From the NCBI RefSeq assembly GCF_001939115.1, contig NZ_MQTZ01000048.1, forward strand, positions 138 to 64,137: 64,000 nt of DNA, in the 5' to 3' direction. Positions 26,409 through 35,267 of the stretch are shown one piece after another. Below the pieces are notes generated by a model. It was not told where the DNA came from. It made no database searches and saw only the letters and a list, made by a program, of their open reading frames with translations. A program made the position numbers and the translations under genes. This stretch comes from Leptolyngbya sp. 'hensonii'. Lineage in GTDB: Bacteria; Cyanobacteriota; Cyanobacteriia; GCF-001939115. Position 1 is the first letter of the stretch. Each line of letters begins with the position of its first letter.

Positions 26409-27907
26409 AGCTGTGCTCCAGTAAGGCTTTGGCGAACAGTTTGGTGAATCGTCGTGACGAAGGATTGCAAGCGGGAGTCTGTAGGAGAATAGGTTTGATC
26501 AAACAGAATGGAAACCAGGAACCAGCGGCGATCGCGCTCAAACATCTGGCTCCAGATCCGCGACAAAAAATTGTCCGTTGTGCGTTGAGCAGATTGAAAC
26601 CAGTAGGCTGCCGATAGCTGATCCTGCTGCAGGGAAAGCCAGCGAGCGGGCAGATCGGGAGCCAGTTGCCGTACTTCCATCCGATCGACCCTCAGCCCAT
26701 TCCCCACGAAACAGAGTTCTGGAGCATGGTAAGTACTCCAGTTGGTTCCACCCAACACCAGCAGGGAGCCAGACAGACCTTCAGTCGAAACAAATCGACG
26801 TTTCTCCGTCACCAGAGCCGATCTGCTAGCAAACAGACCTTGCTCAGCCTCAGTCAGGGGGATGGGATGAGAAACCATCTGGGTTGGCCAAACCAGGGGA
26901 GCAATTGGGAGGGTTGAACGGGAGGCACTGATCCCCTGCAAGAGTAATCCCTGAGCCAGGATTGTCGCTAGCAGACCGACCAGAATCAACCGCTTGGGAT
27001 GCAGAATCTGGGCAGGAGATGCGATCGCTGCTACAATCTGGCGATCCTGCCGGGGCACCCCTTGTAAGGCTCCCCAACCCAACCCGCAGGCAGCCACAAA
27101 CCCCAGTAATCCCAGGGGCACATGCAGCAGATGAGCCACTTGGGGCTGCTTCAACACAGCCGTAATCAGGACCAGCAAGAGCACTCGCAGTAGATTGGCC
27201 GAGATCAACAGAAACAGGGTCAGCCCCCAGACCAGCAGCCAGCGAACACCCAACCACCGATGCTCCAGCCAGGTCGCAGCCAGCAGAAACAGGCTTCCGG
27301 TCCACAGGCTCTTCATGCCACTGCAGGGACTATCCACATGGGCAATGCCGTTCTCCAGCAGAATAATGTCATGGGAGGAAACCGCCGCCACCTGCCAGAG
27401 GGAAAGCACATGCTCGACCATTTGAGCCGTCAACACTCTGGCCGGAAAACCCAGGCCGGTGCCAAATTCTGAGCTAAAGGGCAGCAGGCAGGCAACCAGG
27501 AGTGCTACTGGCAGCCCTCTGTGCCAGAGAGTAGGTGGCATAACTAGCCCCAGCAAGCCATAGGTGCCGATCGCAAACAGCAGAATGGTCATCTGGCGTA
27601 GATCGAGCAACCACTGGCAGCCGATCGCCAGGGTGGAAGATCCCAGCAACAGGGTCAGGGGCAGGAACCGCAGGGTCAACGGTTCTACCCACGGAGTTGG
27701 GGAGTGCTGCCGCGATCGCACCAGATAAAATCCAATGGCGACCAGCAGCATCCCAGCCAGAATCAGGTGGGACTGGGATCTCCATTCCAGGGATCGCAAT
27801 AACCACTGCAGGGAGGAAAAATTGGCCAGGAACCAGGCCAGGGCAAGCAGACTAAAAGGAAGCCAATTTTTCCAGATGTTTAATCTGGAGGGAACAATAA
27901 TCCGCAT
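26405..27907 (-). CDS. xrtO: Exosortase O
   Basis: Membrane-embedded Cys protease/transpeptidase that processes PEP-CTERM proteins, 500 residues. The exosortase catalytic triad is visible: Cys195 in SPCSGMKS, Arg241 in NLLRVLLL and His262 in HLLHVPLG, set among about eight helices. A soluble domain of roughly 180 residues after residue 320 is typical of the XrtO subtype. The stop overlaps the next gene by ATGA, so enzyme and substrate are translationally coupled. A separate PEP-CTERM protein at 47.8 kb might use another exosortase not in this window. Confidence 0.88.
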   Translation of the reverse strand: MRIIVPSRLNIWKNWLPFSLLALAWFLANFSSLQWLLRSLEWRSQSHLILAGMLLVAIGFYLVRSRQHSPTPWVEPLTLRFLPLTLLLGSSTLAIGCQWLLDLRQMTILLFAIGTYGLLGLVMPPTLWHRGLPVALLVACLLPFSSEFGTGLGFPARVLTAQMVEHVLSLWQVAAVSSHDIILLENGIAHVDSPCSGMKSLWTGSLFLLAATWLEHRWLGVRWLLVWGLTLFLLISANLLRVLLLVLITAVLKQPQVAHLLHVPLGLLGFVAACGLGWGALQGVPRQDRQIVAAIASPAQILHPKRLILVGLLATILAQGLLLQGISASRSTLPIAPLVWPTQMVSHPIPLTEAEQGLFASRSALVTEKRRFVSTEGLSGSLLVLGGTNWSTYHAPELCFVGNGLRVDRMEVRQLAPDLPARWLSLQQDQLSAAYWFQSAQRTTDNFLSRIWSQMFERDRRWFLVSILFDQTYSPTDSRLQSFVTTIHQTVRQSLTGAQL

Positions 27908-28071
27908 GGAAGTCCTTCTCTGAGGAGCAAAATCAGCCAGATGGCGGTTGTGTTGATGGAAAAAGCCGGTTTTTACTCCATGCTCAGTTGTTCGTTTTTG
28001 GCAGGTCAGGGAGAATCTTTAAAGAAACTTTAGATTGGTTATCCTCAAATTGGGGGCGCAACAGAGGCTGC

Positions 28072-28728
28072 ATGAAACGGGTTATTGGTCTGACAGGTGG
28101 TATTGGCATGGGTAAAACCCTGGTTTCCCGCTATCTGGAGGCGGCCCACCACCTACCCATTCTGGATGCTGATGTTTATGCCAGGGATGCTGTAGCTCCG
28201 GGTTCTCCGATTCTGGCTACCATCGTAGCTCGCTATGGAGCTGAGCTCTTGCTGGCAGACCAGACCCTAGATCGGCGGCGTCTGGGCAGCCTGGTTTTCA
28301 ACGATCCTGCCGAACGGCTCTGGCTAGAACAGCAAATTCATCCCTATGTGCGCGATCGGTTCCAGGCAGCTCTCAGCGCTGAGGTCTATCAGCAGGGCAC
28401 CACGATCGTCCTAGTGATCCCACTCCTGTTTGAGGCCGGGATGACCGATCTGGTGACAGAAATCTGGGTGGTTTACACCTCCAGAAAGCTCCAAATTGAG
28501 CGACTCCTGCAGCGGGAATTGGGAGATGGCTCGGATGGGAACTCCCTAAAACTGGCAGAAATTCAGGCTCGAATTGACAGTCAAATGGCGATCGCGGAGA
28601 AAATAGGGGCTGCCGATGTTGTTCTGGAAAATTCCTCTACCCCGGAGGCGTTGTATGCCCAGGTCGATCGGGCCTTGTTCAGGGGTTCCCAGGGCGATAG
28701 ATCCGCCCCCAGGAATGGTCTGGATTGA
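28072..28728 (+). CDS. coaE: Dephospho-CoA kinase
   Basis: Last step of coenzyme A synthesis: phosphorylation of the 3'-hydroxyl of dephospho-CoA. The 218-residue protein starts MKRVIGLTGGIGMGKT, giving the P-loop at residues 8-15; DADVYARD and HPYVRDRFQ match family motifs of the CoA-binding region. ATG 28072 is used because AGAGG lies five bases upstream; an in-frame ATG at 27988 would add 28 residues with no homology. The 3' end runs 50 bp into the opposite-strand glycerate kinase gene. Confidence 0.93.
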   Translation: MKRVIGLTGGIGMGKTLVSRYLEAAHHLPILDADVYARDAVAPGSPILATIVARYGAELLLADQTLDRRRLGSLVFNDPAERLWLEQQIHPYVRDRFQAALSAEVYQQGTTIVLVIPLLFEAGMTDLVTEIWVVYTSRKLQIERLLQRELGDGSDGNSLKLAEIQARIDSQMAIAEKIGAADVVLENSSTPEALYAQVDRALFRGSQGDRSAPRNGLD

Positions 28729-29689
28729 TTTCAATTACCAGGTTCGCCCGATCGGGGGACTGGATCAGGGGAGGGAGGAACAACTCGGGATGGAGCGATT
28801 TCCAGAAATAGGTGACGAACTGCTCAATTTCTCGATCGGTCATGCCAGACTTCCCTCTAGCGATCAACTGGTGTTCAGCCTGCTGCCGCCATGCCAGACT
28901 GAGACGGTAGTCTACCGGGAAGAGGACCATCAGTAAATCCAGTTGATCCCAGAGGGGCAGGTAGTCCTGCAAGCTGGTATTCATATCACGAGCAAAGGTT
29001 CGATCGGCCTCAGTCACGATCGGGAAAGGTGGATGCAGAAAGGCAGCCGGATCGATCGGTTGGACGCCAACAAACCATCCCTCAAACAGCAGGATATCGA
29101 TCCCCTGGACCAATTCAGGAACAGTCCGATCCCCCTGGCCCCCATGGAGCGACTTATCAAATCGGGGGACGGCAATCTCAGCCAGGGGATGAGCATCCCG
29201 CAACCTTTCCAGGATAGTCAGCCCCAGGGAAATGTCGTGGGTTCCGGGTGGCCCTCGCCAGATTAAGCGGGGATCGCGATCGCGCAGGGCCTGACGATCC
29301 TCATAGGTTTTGTAGAGGTCGTCCAGGGAAAGACTGAGGCTACGATAGCCCAAATGCTGCAGAATCAGGGTAAGCACCCTTCCCAGCGTCGTTTTACCGG
29401 TGCCCTGCCCCCCCAGAATCCCCTGCACCAGGAGTCGATTTGCCGCACGCCGATGATCTGCCAGTTTTAGCGCCAGGGGTAGCCAGGTATCCCAGAGCAT
29501 GGCTGAGACATTGAGGTTGAGTTTGAGGTCGTCCTGACAGAGGTGGAGAATCGCCGGATAGATAGCTGGAAAGATCTGCAATCGTTGTTCTAAGGTCTGG
29601 TTGACATTCTCAAGGGTGATTCCAAAAGCTTGAGCCCGTTCCTGATCCTGCAAAAACTGAATCTTAAGTTGTTGTAAATCCACCATCAT
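28679..29689 (-). CDS. D-glycerate 3-kinase (plant GLYK type)
   Basis: Final photorespiratory enzyme: phosphorylates D-glycerate to 3-phosphoglycerate for return to the Calvin cycle. The 336-residue P-loop kinase has GILGGQGTGKTT near 90 (Walker A), SLDDLYKTYEDR near 120 and LLFEGWFVGV near 200, all characteristic of the plant/cyanobacterial GLYK family and unlike bacterial GarK. Start may be the first or second Met (MMVDLQQ). Its C-terminal 16 codons overlap coaE on the other strand. The gene is alone; the next gene lies 196 bp away. Confidence 0.9.
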   Translation of the reverse strand: MMVDLQQLKIQFLQDQERAQAFGITLENVNQTLEQRLQIFPAIYPAILHLCQDDLKLNLNVSAMLWDTWLPLALKLADHRRAANRLLVQGILGGQGTGKTTLGRVLTLILQHLGYRSLSLSLDDLYKTYEDRQALRDRDPRLIWRGPPGTHDISLGLTILERLRDAHPLAEIAVPRFDKSLHGGQGDRTVPELVQGIDILLFEGWFVGVQPIDPAAFLHPPFPIVTEADRTFARDMNTSLQDYLPLWDQLDLLMVLFPVDYRLSLAWRQQAEHQLIARGKSGMTDREIEQFVTYFWKSLHPELFLPPLIQSPDRANLVIEINPDHSWGRIYRPGNP

Positions 29690-29885
29690 GAATCGCTTTT
29701 AAGGAAATTGATGATATAGAATATGGTTCGACAAAGAATAAGAGTCTTTTCTATAATTTCTATATGTGATGACTACTTATTGGTTTTTATATGTTATTGA
29801 CTAAGTGTAATTGCCCCTCAGTAATTGCACTTTTTGGCTAAGTTAGATCCTTTTAGTTTGCCGCTGGGCTTCTCGGGTAAGTTAA

Positions 29886-30218
29886 TTAACTGGCAAGTTT
29901 CAGCGCTTCTAGAAACAAGCCATAAGTCAGGCCAATTTTTAAACTATTGAGCATCGTCAATAGGAAAGGAGAGCGGCCCTCCTTAAGGTTTGCGTAAATT
30001 ATTCGATTGCATATTTCGACCCCGACAACCAGGATCAACGCCACCACGATATCCCATCGGGCTGCTTGTCCTGTAGAGGTGGGGATAGCAGACCCTAAGA
30101 AAAAGCCAAACAGCAAATTCAGTCCTAACACCGCCAGACGCCGCCAGGGATTTTGAAGAATCTGCTCAATGCGGCTGGTGATGGTCTCCATCAAATTATT
30201 GAGCCGGGTATTTTGCAT
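29886..30218 (-). CDS. ycf20: Ycf20 family protein (DUF565)
   Basis: A 110-residue membrane protein with three hydrophobic helices, homologous to the plastid ycf20 family, whose plant relatives affect photoprotection (NPQ). Core seen: NPWRRLAVLGLNLLFGFFLG, a second helix IVVALILVVGVEICNRIIY, and NSLKIGLTYGLFLEALKL at the end. ATG 30218 is preferred to an in-frame ATG 15 codons upstream because the family starts near this point. It is head-to-head with the next gene, with no more than 35 bp between start codons. Confidence 0.85.
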   Translation of the reverse strand: MQNTRLNNLMETITSRIEQILQNPWRRLAVLGLNLLFGFFLGSAIPTSTGQAARWDIVVALILVVGVEICNRIIYANLKEGRSPFLLTMLNSLKIGLTYGLFLEALKLAS

Positions 30219-30253
30219 AAATGACACTTGCCTTGTGGGGTGAAAGAAAAGCC

Positions 30254-30781
30254 GTGAGTACAAAATTTATAACCTACCCCGCGATCGCCATCTCTGGAAC
30301 CTTGATGGTCGGTCTGGTCGCTTACCTATTAGCCAAACCTCAAAATCCTCCTCAAGTCAGCTTTGCAGAAGAAGCCCTGCGATCGGGGGAACCTGTGGTC
30401 GAAATGACCGATCCGGCAAGACCAGCAGTGGCTTCTGCAGTTGATCGAACTGCTATGCCCGATCAAGGCAATCTCCGCATCAGCAACCGAACTGATCACC
30501 CCATCCGGGTTGCCCTACGGCAAATTACACCCCAATCCACCAGCAATCCACCAGCCCTGGGAAAACCGGTTCATTGGGATTTTGCCCCCCAGGAAGGGAG
30601 TGGCAAAGGATTATTGCTTTCTCTGCCCCAAGGTGGGTTGACCCTGAAGCAGGGAGACATTCTGGTTGCTTTTGCCCAGGATGGTTCCCGTACCTATTGG
30701 GGACCTTATGTCGTGGGTAAAACCAATCAACCACTCTGGAACAATCAAGCCAGAGAATGGCAATTGACGATAGAACATTAA
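30254..30781 (+). CDS. Unknown membrane-anchored protein
   Basis: Unrecognised 175-residue protein. A single N-terminal helix (about residues 6-27) is followed by a beta-rich, largely soluble part. The middle, NLRISNRTDHPIRVALRQI, resembles a strand-pair seen in periplasmic domains, and the end has aromatic/Gly-rich strands (DGSRTYWGPYVVG). GTG 30254 is chosen because a start at ATG 30221 would leave only two bases between it and the divergent ycf20 start. Cyanobacterial homologues seem likely but I cannot name a family. The next small gene follows 49 bp later on the same strand. Confidence 0.6.
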   Translation: MSTKFITYPAIAISGTLMVGLVAYLLAKPQNPPQVSFAEEALRSGEPVVEMTDPARPAVASAVDRTAMPDQGNLRISNRTDHPIRVALRQITPQSTSNPPALGKPVHWDFAPQEGSGKGLLLSLPQGGLTLKQGDILVAFAQDGSRTYWGPYVVGKTNQPLWNNQAREWQLTIEH

Positions 30782-30830
30782 TGGGTTGTAAAATTCTTTC
30801 CAGGAGTTGCCTGGAAAGGAATCATTGTAA

Positions 30831-31094
30831 ATGAGTGAGACGGATCAACCCTTACCTGAAACCCCGACTTCCAGCAGTGGACCCATCCCCCTGTCTCCCC
30901 CCCCCCGAAAGCCGAAGCCCGAAAAAGTAACCCTGGGAGAGGCGATCGCCCGGGGCTGGGATTGGATCACTTTTAGTTGGCAAACCCTGCAGCGCCTGGG
31001 TGGGCCAGGAGAAATCTTTAAATCTCTCTCCACCATTACAGGCATGATGGTGAAACGGACCCTCATTCAATGGGGTGTACTAAAGCAGAAATAA
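30831..31094 (+). CDS. Small unknown protein, Pro-rich N-terminus
   Basis: Unrecognised 87-residue protein. The first 35 residues are low-complexity (Pro, Ser, Thr, Lys), followed by an amphipathic or membrane-associated helix region (GEAIARGWDWITFSWQTLQRLG) and a basic C-terminus (VKRTLIQWGVLKQK). GGAAAGGAAT lies upstream of ATG 30831 at suitable distance. It is in a three-gene rightward run between the membrane-anchored protein and the beta-hydroxylase-like gene. No function can be inferred. Confidence 0.6.
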   Translation: MSETDQPLPETPTSSSGPIPLSPPPRKPKPEKVTLGEAIARGWDWITFSWQTLQRLGGPGEIFKSLSTITGMMVKRTLIQWGVLKQK

Positions 31095-31137
31095 AACAGC
31101 GTACAATCAATTTTGATTTAAGTTCTGAATTTCTAGC

Positions 31138-31722
31138 GTGTTTTACAATTCTGCTGACTTTGCCTTTGTCACAACCCTGGAATCTAACTGGGAAGCCATT
31201 CGGAGCGAACTTAACCAACTTCGCCAGGGAGATTTCATTCCCTGGCCAGAGAAGTATCTCTATGGTAAAGGCTGGGATACCTTCGGGCTCTACGCTTTCG
31301 GTGTAAAAATTAGCAAAAACTGTAACCTCTGCCCGGAAACGACCCGTCTGGTGGAAGCAATTCCCGACTTGGTCACTGCCGGATTTTCATCCCTTGCTGC
31401 CGGAACCCATATTGAGCCCCACACTGGCTATCCGGATGGCTTACTCCGCTGTCATCTGGGCTTGATTGTCCCTCAGGGCTGTGGCATCCGGGTCGGAGAG
31501 GAGATCAGAACCTGGACTGAAGGTCAATGCATGGTCTTCGATGACACAGCCGAACATGAAGCCTGGAATCAGAGTGGCAGCACCCGCGTGGTCCTCCTCC
31601 TAGACTTCAAAGCCCCTTCAGGTCTACTTCCTGAGCCTTCAGAGGTGGAAAAACTGGAGGCTCAGGGAAATGGGGGGTTGCGATCGATCCTGAAGTTATT
31701 CCCCAAGAAGGCATCCCCCTGA
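31138..31722 (+). CDS. Aspartyl/asparaginyl beta-hydroxylase-type dioxygenase
   Basis: Fe(II)/2-oxoglutarate oxygenase of the Asp/Asn beta-hydroxylase fold, 194 residues. The first His is in THIEPHTGYPDG near 88, the second in DDTAEHEAWNQS near 140, and the 2-oxoglutarate Arg is in STRVVLLLDF about ten residues on. Substrate unknown. The only start is GTG 31138, without a clear ribosome site. It is convergent with the C39 peptidase, with a hairpin in the 31-bp gap. Homologues occur widely in cyanobacteria. Confidence 0.82.
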   Translation: MFYNSADFAFVTTLESNWEAIRSELNQLRQGDFIPWPEKYLYGKGWDTFGLYAFGVKISKNCNLCPETTRLVEAIPDLVTAGFSSLAAGTHIEPHTGYPDGLLRCHLGLIVPQGCGIRVGEEIRTWTEGQCMVFDDTAEHEAWNQSGSTRVVLLLDFKAPSGLLPEPSEVEKLEAQGNGGLRSILKLFPKKASP

Positions 31723-31732
31723 TTCAAGCCCG

Positions 31733-31754
31733 GAGACGTTGCGAGCAACGCCTC
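31733..31754. terminator. Hairpin between convergent genes
   Basis: CGTTGC (31737) pairs with GCAACG (31745-31750) over a two-base gap, extended outward by GAG/CTC around one mismatch. It fills the gap between the hydroxylase-like and C39 genes. A similar hairpin family (gagacgttgc...gcaacgtctc) is common in cyanobacteria. Confidence 0.5.
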
Positions 31755-33379
31755 TACTGGGGACGGGAGATGAAATGGGCCCACACACCACCATCTGGCC
31801 CCGCTTTCTGATCCACATAACTGTAGGGATAGAGTAACTTGCGGCCCTCCATGTTGGTGTATCCGGAGAGGGCATCCCCCCAGGGATCATTCACCAGATA
31901 GCCCAGGGGCGTATAGCCCACCAGGGTCACAATGTGACCACCATGGGTAAACAGCCCTCCCAGTACCACAGGGCGTCCGTTTACCAGTTCATCTCGAACC
32001 TGGGACCAGCGGCGGGTCGTACTGAAGCTGGTATTAAACCCATAGGCTTTAATCAACTGGGACAGCACCATATTATCGGTCTGACTCCCCTGGCCATAGC
32101 GATCGAAACACCACTGCAACAGTTCGTCCTCCAACTGGCCGCCCTGCTGAGACCGCACGCCGTAAAAGTACATGACCATGCCAATGGCCGTCACATTACA
32201 GGTTGCCCAGGAGAGGCGGGGGTTGTCCCGCTGAGAAAAGTAGGGGACATTCAACTCCACCGATTTTGGGGCTGGATTAAAGATCTGACTGCCTCGCTTC
32301 ATCCGAATATGGTTGATATACAGGTAACCTGTATTGCCAAAGTCAGGCAGGTTTTCATTCAGGGCCAGTTTGATGTGATCTCCTGTAACGGAATACCCCA
32401 CAACCCCGTAGATCCCACCCTTGGGCAACATCACCTTTTCCCGATCGGACAGGGTATTCGACTGAACAGGACGTTTTTTCAGCAGGGTGGTCTGCAAAAT
32501 CGTCAGATTGATGGCATTGGGGGTAAAGCCCACAATCCGGCCATCCTTCTTAATCTGAACATGTTGCCAGTAGACATAGCCAGTTTTACCAAAACCAGGA
32601 ATTTCCTCCTGCAGAATTAAGCGGAAATGACCTGAAATAGAGGCGAACCCTATGATCTGCAGCACCAAGCCCTGAATCAAGGGAGTCTTCTGGCTGTCGG
32701 GCAACTGGGAGGAATCTATCGGCTGGGTTTTCAACAATGTCGTTTGGGTGACCAGAACCTGACCGATTAACGGGATATCCGCAACGTCCTCGATATCAAA
32801 CCGAAGTACCTTAGGGCCTTTACTTAACTGAACATGGGGTTCATAGAAAAAACCAAATTCCCCGATCGGGGCGATCGGGGGGGAAAGTAGCAATTTCAAG
32901 TGGCCATCCACAAACCCATACTTGGTCACAGTAAAGGTTTTCCCGGCTTCCACAGTCACTTTTTGGTCCGCCTGGAGGGTAGATGAATCAGCCGGAACGA
33001 CTTTAAACAGGGTATCTTGCAACACTTTCAGAGTCAGCGCTTCTCCAACCGTCATTGGGTCAGTACTGACTGTGAGATAGATCACCTGATTAGAAACTAC
33101 TTTGCCACTTCGATTCGTTCCTTTGAGCCGGAGCCAGCGCTGCCCTCCAGTCTTAAATCCCTGGGGTAGGTTCACCTGCCAGGTTTTAGTCTGGGTATTG
33201 ATCACCACAGTCAGAGCAAACTTATCTTCGGCCACCAGAGAAATCTGGGCTATCTGGGCAGGGTCAAAATTACCCTTCAGGATTATGGGTTGGTTAATCA
33301 GGACCTCTCTGGGGCCGAGGTAAGTCAGGGGCAATAGGGTAGATGCACTGTTGGGAATGGAAGAAGCAGAGTCGGTCAT
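31754..33379 (-). CDS. C39-like peptidase with three internal repeats
   Basis: A 541-residue protein ending in a papain-like C39 peptidase domain (about 375-541): Cys in SWATCNVTA, His in GGHIVTLVGY and Asp in VNDPWGD. In front are a beta-sandwich-like N-terminus (about 15-110) and three related units of about 90 residues (starting near 117, 210 and 297). Each begins LxxTLLKxxPxxSxxL and contains GHxKLxL and GxxGYxYxxH. There is no signal peptide or membrane helix, unlike C39 domains of exporters, so location is unclear. The repeats suggest a scaffold or glycan-binding role. Sequence supports the enzyme fold; function is open. Confidence 0.78.
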   Translation of the reverse strand: MTDSASSIPNSASTLLPLTYLGPREVLINQPIILKGNFDPAQIAQISLVAEDKFALTVVINTQTKTWQVNLPQGFKTGGQRWLRLKGTNRSGKVVSNQVIYLTVSTDPMTVGEALTLKVLQDTLFKVVPADSSTLQADQKVTVEAGKTFTVTKYGFVDGHLKLLLSPPIAPIGEFGFFYEPHVQLSKGPKVLRFDIEDVADIPLIGQVLVTQTTLLKTQPIDSSQLPDSQKTPLIQGLVLQIIGFASISGHFRLILQEEIPGFGKTGYVYWQHVQIKKDGRIVGFTPNAINLTILQTTLLKKRPVQSNTLSDREKVMLPKGGIYGVVGYSVTGDHIKLALNENLPDFGNTGYLYINHIRMKRGSQIFNPAPKSVELNVPYFSQRDNPRLSWATCNVTAIGMVMYFYGVRSQQGGQLEDELLQWCFDRYGQGSQTDNMVLSQLIKAYGFNTSFSTTRRWSQVRDELVNGRPVVLGGLFTHGGHIVTLVGYTPLGYLVNDPWGDALSGYTNMEGRKLLYPYSYVDQKAGPDGGVWAHFISRPQ

Positions 33380-33445
33380 AGTTCTGGTCGAAAACTACGC
33401 TTCAATACTAATACTTCATTTTCCCATTGTTGGAAATTGGGGGGA

Positions 33446-34297
33446 CTATCCGATCTGCCCTACAAAGACCTGTTCTGCTGGACCAGTCATATACACCCGA
33501 TCGTCTGCGGCAGACCACTCGATCAACAGGAGCCCCCCCGGCAACTCCACCGTTGCCCGTCGATCGCAACGGCCCGTCATCACCCCCGCGACCAGGGCAG
33601 CACAGGCTCCAGTACCACAGGCCAGGGTGATGCCAGCTCCCCGTTCCCAGACTCGCATCTTCAGATAATCCGCTCGCACCACCTGGATAAACTCCGTATT
33701 GGTCCGTCGGGGAAACCCAGGGTGATGTTCAAACTGAGGTCCGATCTCTGCCAGCGGGATCACAGCCACATCCTCCACGAAAGTAATGCAATGTGGATTG
33801 CCCATACTGACACAGGTAACGGCCCAGGTCTGCCCAGCTACTTCCAGGGGCTGATTCACCACGGATCGATCGGCCACTCCCAGCGTAGTCGGAATTTCAC
33901 CCGCCAACAAACGGGGCTGCCCCATATCCACAGTCACCTGACGATCCGCTTCCAGTTTGGGGGCAATCACTCCGGCCAGGGTATGAATCCGATAGGACTG
34001 GGAAGGAGAAGTCTGCCCGTCCCGGGTTTCCAGATCCGACAAGAATCGGGCCAGACAGCGAATTCCATTGCCACACATCTCCGGTTCAGAGCCATCTGAA
34101 TTAAAAATACGCATGGTGTAATCAGTCCCATCCTGACCAGGCAAGGCAAAGATGACCCCATCGGCACCGATCCCAAAATGGCGATCGCACAGGGCTACCG
34201 CTTGCTCTGGCGTGAGGCAGGGGACTGGTTGATGACGATTGTCTATCAGAATGAAATCATTCCCTAGACCGTGATACTTCGTAAATTCGATGCCCAT
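33446..34297 (-). CDS. dapF: Diaminopimelate epimerase
   Basis: Converts LL- to meso-diaminopimelate for lysine and peptidoglycan synthesis. The 283-residue protein begins [21 protein letters not shown]. Both catalytic Cys are present: EMCGNGIRC near 73-80 and ACGTGACAA near 226. ATG 34297 has AGGAG five bases before it; the in-frame Met eight codons upstream is rejected. It is divergent from hfq. The dapF-hfq neighbourhood is a recurrent cyanobacterial arrangement as I recall it. Confidence 0.95.
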   Translation of the reverse strand: MGIEFTKYHGLGNDFILIDNRHQPVPCLTPEQAVALCDRHFGIGADGVIFALPGQDGTDYTMRIFNSDGSEPEMCGNGIRCLARFLSDLETRDGQTSPSQSYRIHTLAGVIAPKLEADRQVTVDMGQPRLLAGEIPTTLGVADRSVVNQPLEVAGQTWAVTCVSMGNPHCITFVEDVAVIPLAEIGPQFEHHPGFPRRTNTEFIQVVRADYLKMRVWERGAGITLACGTGACAALVAGVMTGRCDRRATVELPGGLLLIEWSAADDRVYMTGPAEQVFVGQIG

Positions 34298-34471
34298 AAC
34301 TTCTCCTGTAACCATTTGCACTTGAATAGAAGTCCCATGAACCCCTCAAAAACAATTATCTGGCTCGTTTTGGGGGGCACAGGTAGCTGTTGCCACTTGA
34401 GCGCGAAGCGCTATATATATGGATGAAGTGAAAATTGAAATCTCAAGCAAAGTTCTGTAGAAGGAATCGTC

Positions 34472-34687
34472 ATGTCCCTAGAGCTAGAAACCGGATTACC
34501 TAGTGTACGCCTCATTCAAAACCTGATTCGAGAAGGTAAGGAGGTTGAAATCCAACTCGTAACCGGCAATAAAATATCTGGCAAAATTCGCTGGCAAGAT
34601 CCCTACTGCCTCTGTCTGAGTGACACAGCAGAGCAAACGACTCTAATCTGGCGGCAGAGTATTGCTTGCATTCAACTAAAATCCTGA
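34472..34687 (+). CDS. hfq: Cyanobacterial Hfq
   Basis: A 71-residue Sm-like protein. The Sm1 strand is VEIQLVTGNKISGKIRWQDPYCL and the Sm2 stretch is TTLIWRQSIACIQ. It starts with the cyanobacterial-type LETGLPSVR segment. Cyanobacterial Hfq lacks the usual RNA-binding residues and instead binds type IV pilus machinery (PilB1 in Synechocystis), so sRNA chaperoning should not be assumed. AAGGA seven bases before ATG 34472 fixes the start. Divergent from dapF across 174 bp. Confidence 0.85.
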   Translation: MSLELETGLPSVRLIQNLIREGKEVEIQLVTGNKISGKIRWQDPYCLCLSDTAEQTTLIWRQSIACIQLKS

Positions 34688-34827
34688 AGCAGGAGAACTG
34701 ATATTCATTTCAGTTAAGACGCCCTGCATGCAACGCTCATAACACATTTTGCCTGAATATCACTCTCCTCTGAACAATCGTAATGGATCAATGACGCCAC
34801 CAGTTCCTGAACTGGACAGGCATGGAT

Positions 34828-35100
34828 TCATTCAACCACAATCCGCCATTCGTGAAGCTGGTACTTGACGCAACCATGCTGGATCAGCGGATCCCGAGCC
34901 ACGATCGCCTCCGCCTCTTCCAGAGAACTTGCCTTGAACAACAGCATCCCTCCCCCTCGTCTGGCCCAATATCCGGTTCGGGCTTCATGGCCCTGTTCAA
35001 TTAGCGTCTGCACAAAAGCCTTATGAGCTGGGACATGCTGATCAAAGGTAGCTTTTTCCACAATTCCTTCTTCGATTTTGACAAACCAGGGCATAGGCAT
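34828..35100 (-). CDS. YciI-like protein
   Basis: A 90-residue YCII-fold (dimeric ferredoxin-like alpha/beta) protein beginning MPMPWFVKIEEG. The family's conserved His is in FDQHVPAHKAF and the core DPLIQHGCVKYQLHEW is intact near 70-85. Members act as small hydrolases or dehydrochlorinases in some pathways, but most are uncharacterised. It is a single-gene unit convergent with hfq. The start is supported by family length. Confidence 0.82.
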   Translation of the reverse strand: MPMPWFVKIEEGIVEKATFDQHVPAHKAFVQTLIEQGHEARTGYWARRGGGMLLFKASSLEEAEAIVARDPLIQHGCVKYQLHEWRIVVE

Positions 35101-35267
35101 TGTTCACAGTCTCTGTTACTAGAATACCGCCCTAAAAGGTCCGACTTTCATTCTGATCTGGGCTCCTCAGATAGATCCAAACGACTCATCCTGGCGTAAT
35201 TGAAGGTGGGTTCAGATCAACATAGAGAGGAACTCGCGCCAACCATCTTTGTCACTAGGAGAGACCT

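Noticed and set aside
34322-34471. Clear promoter of hfq
   Set aside because: A TATATAT stretch is present but no -35 box sits at an acceptable distance; AGCGC/GCGCT beside it is a short palindrome only.
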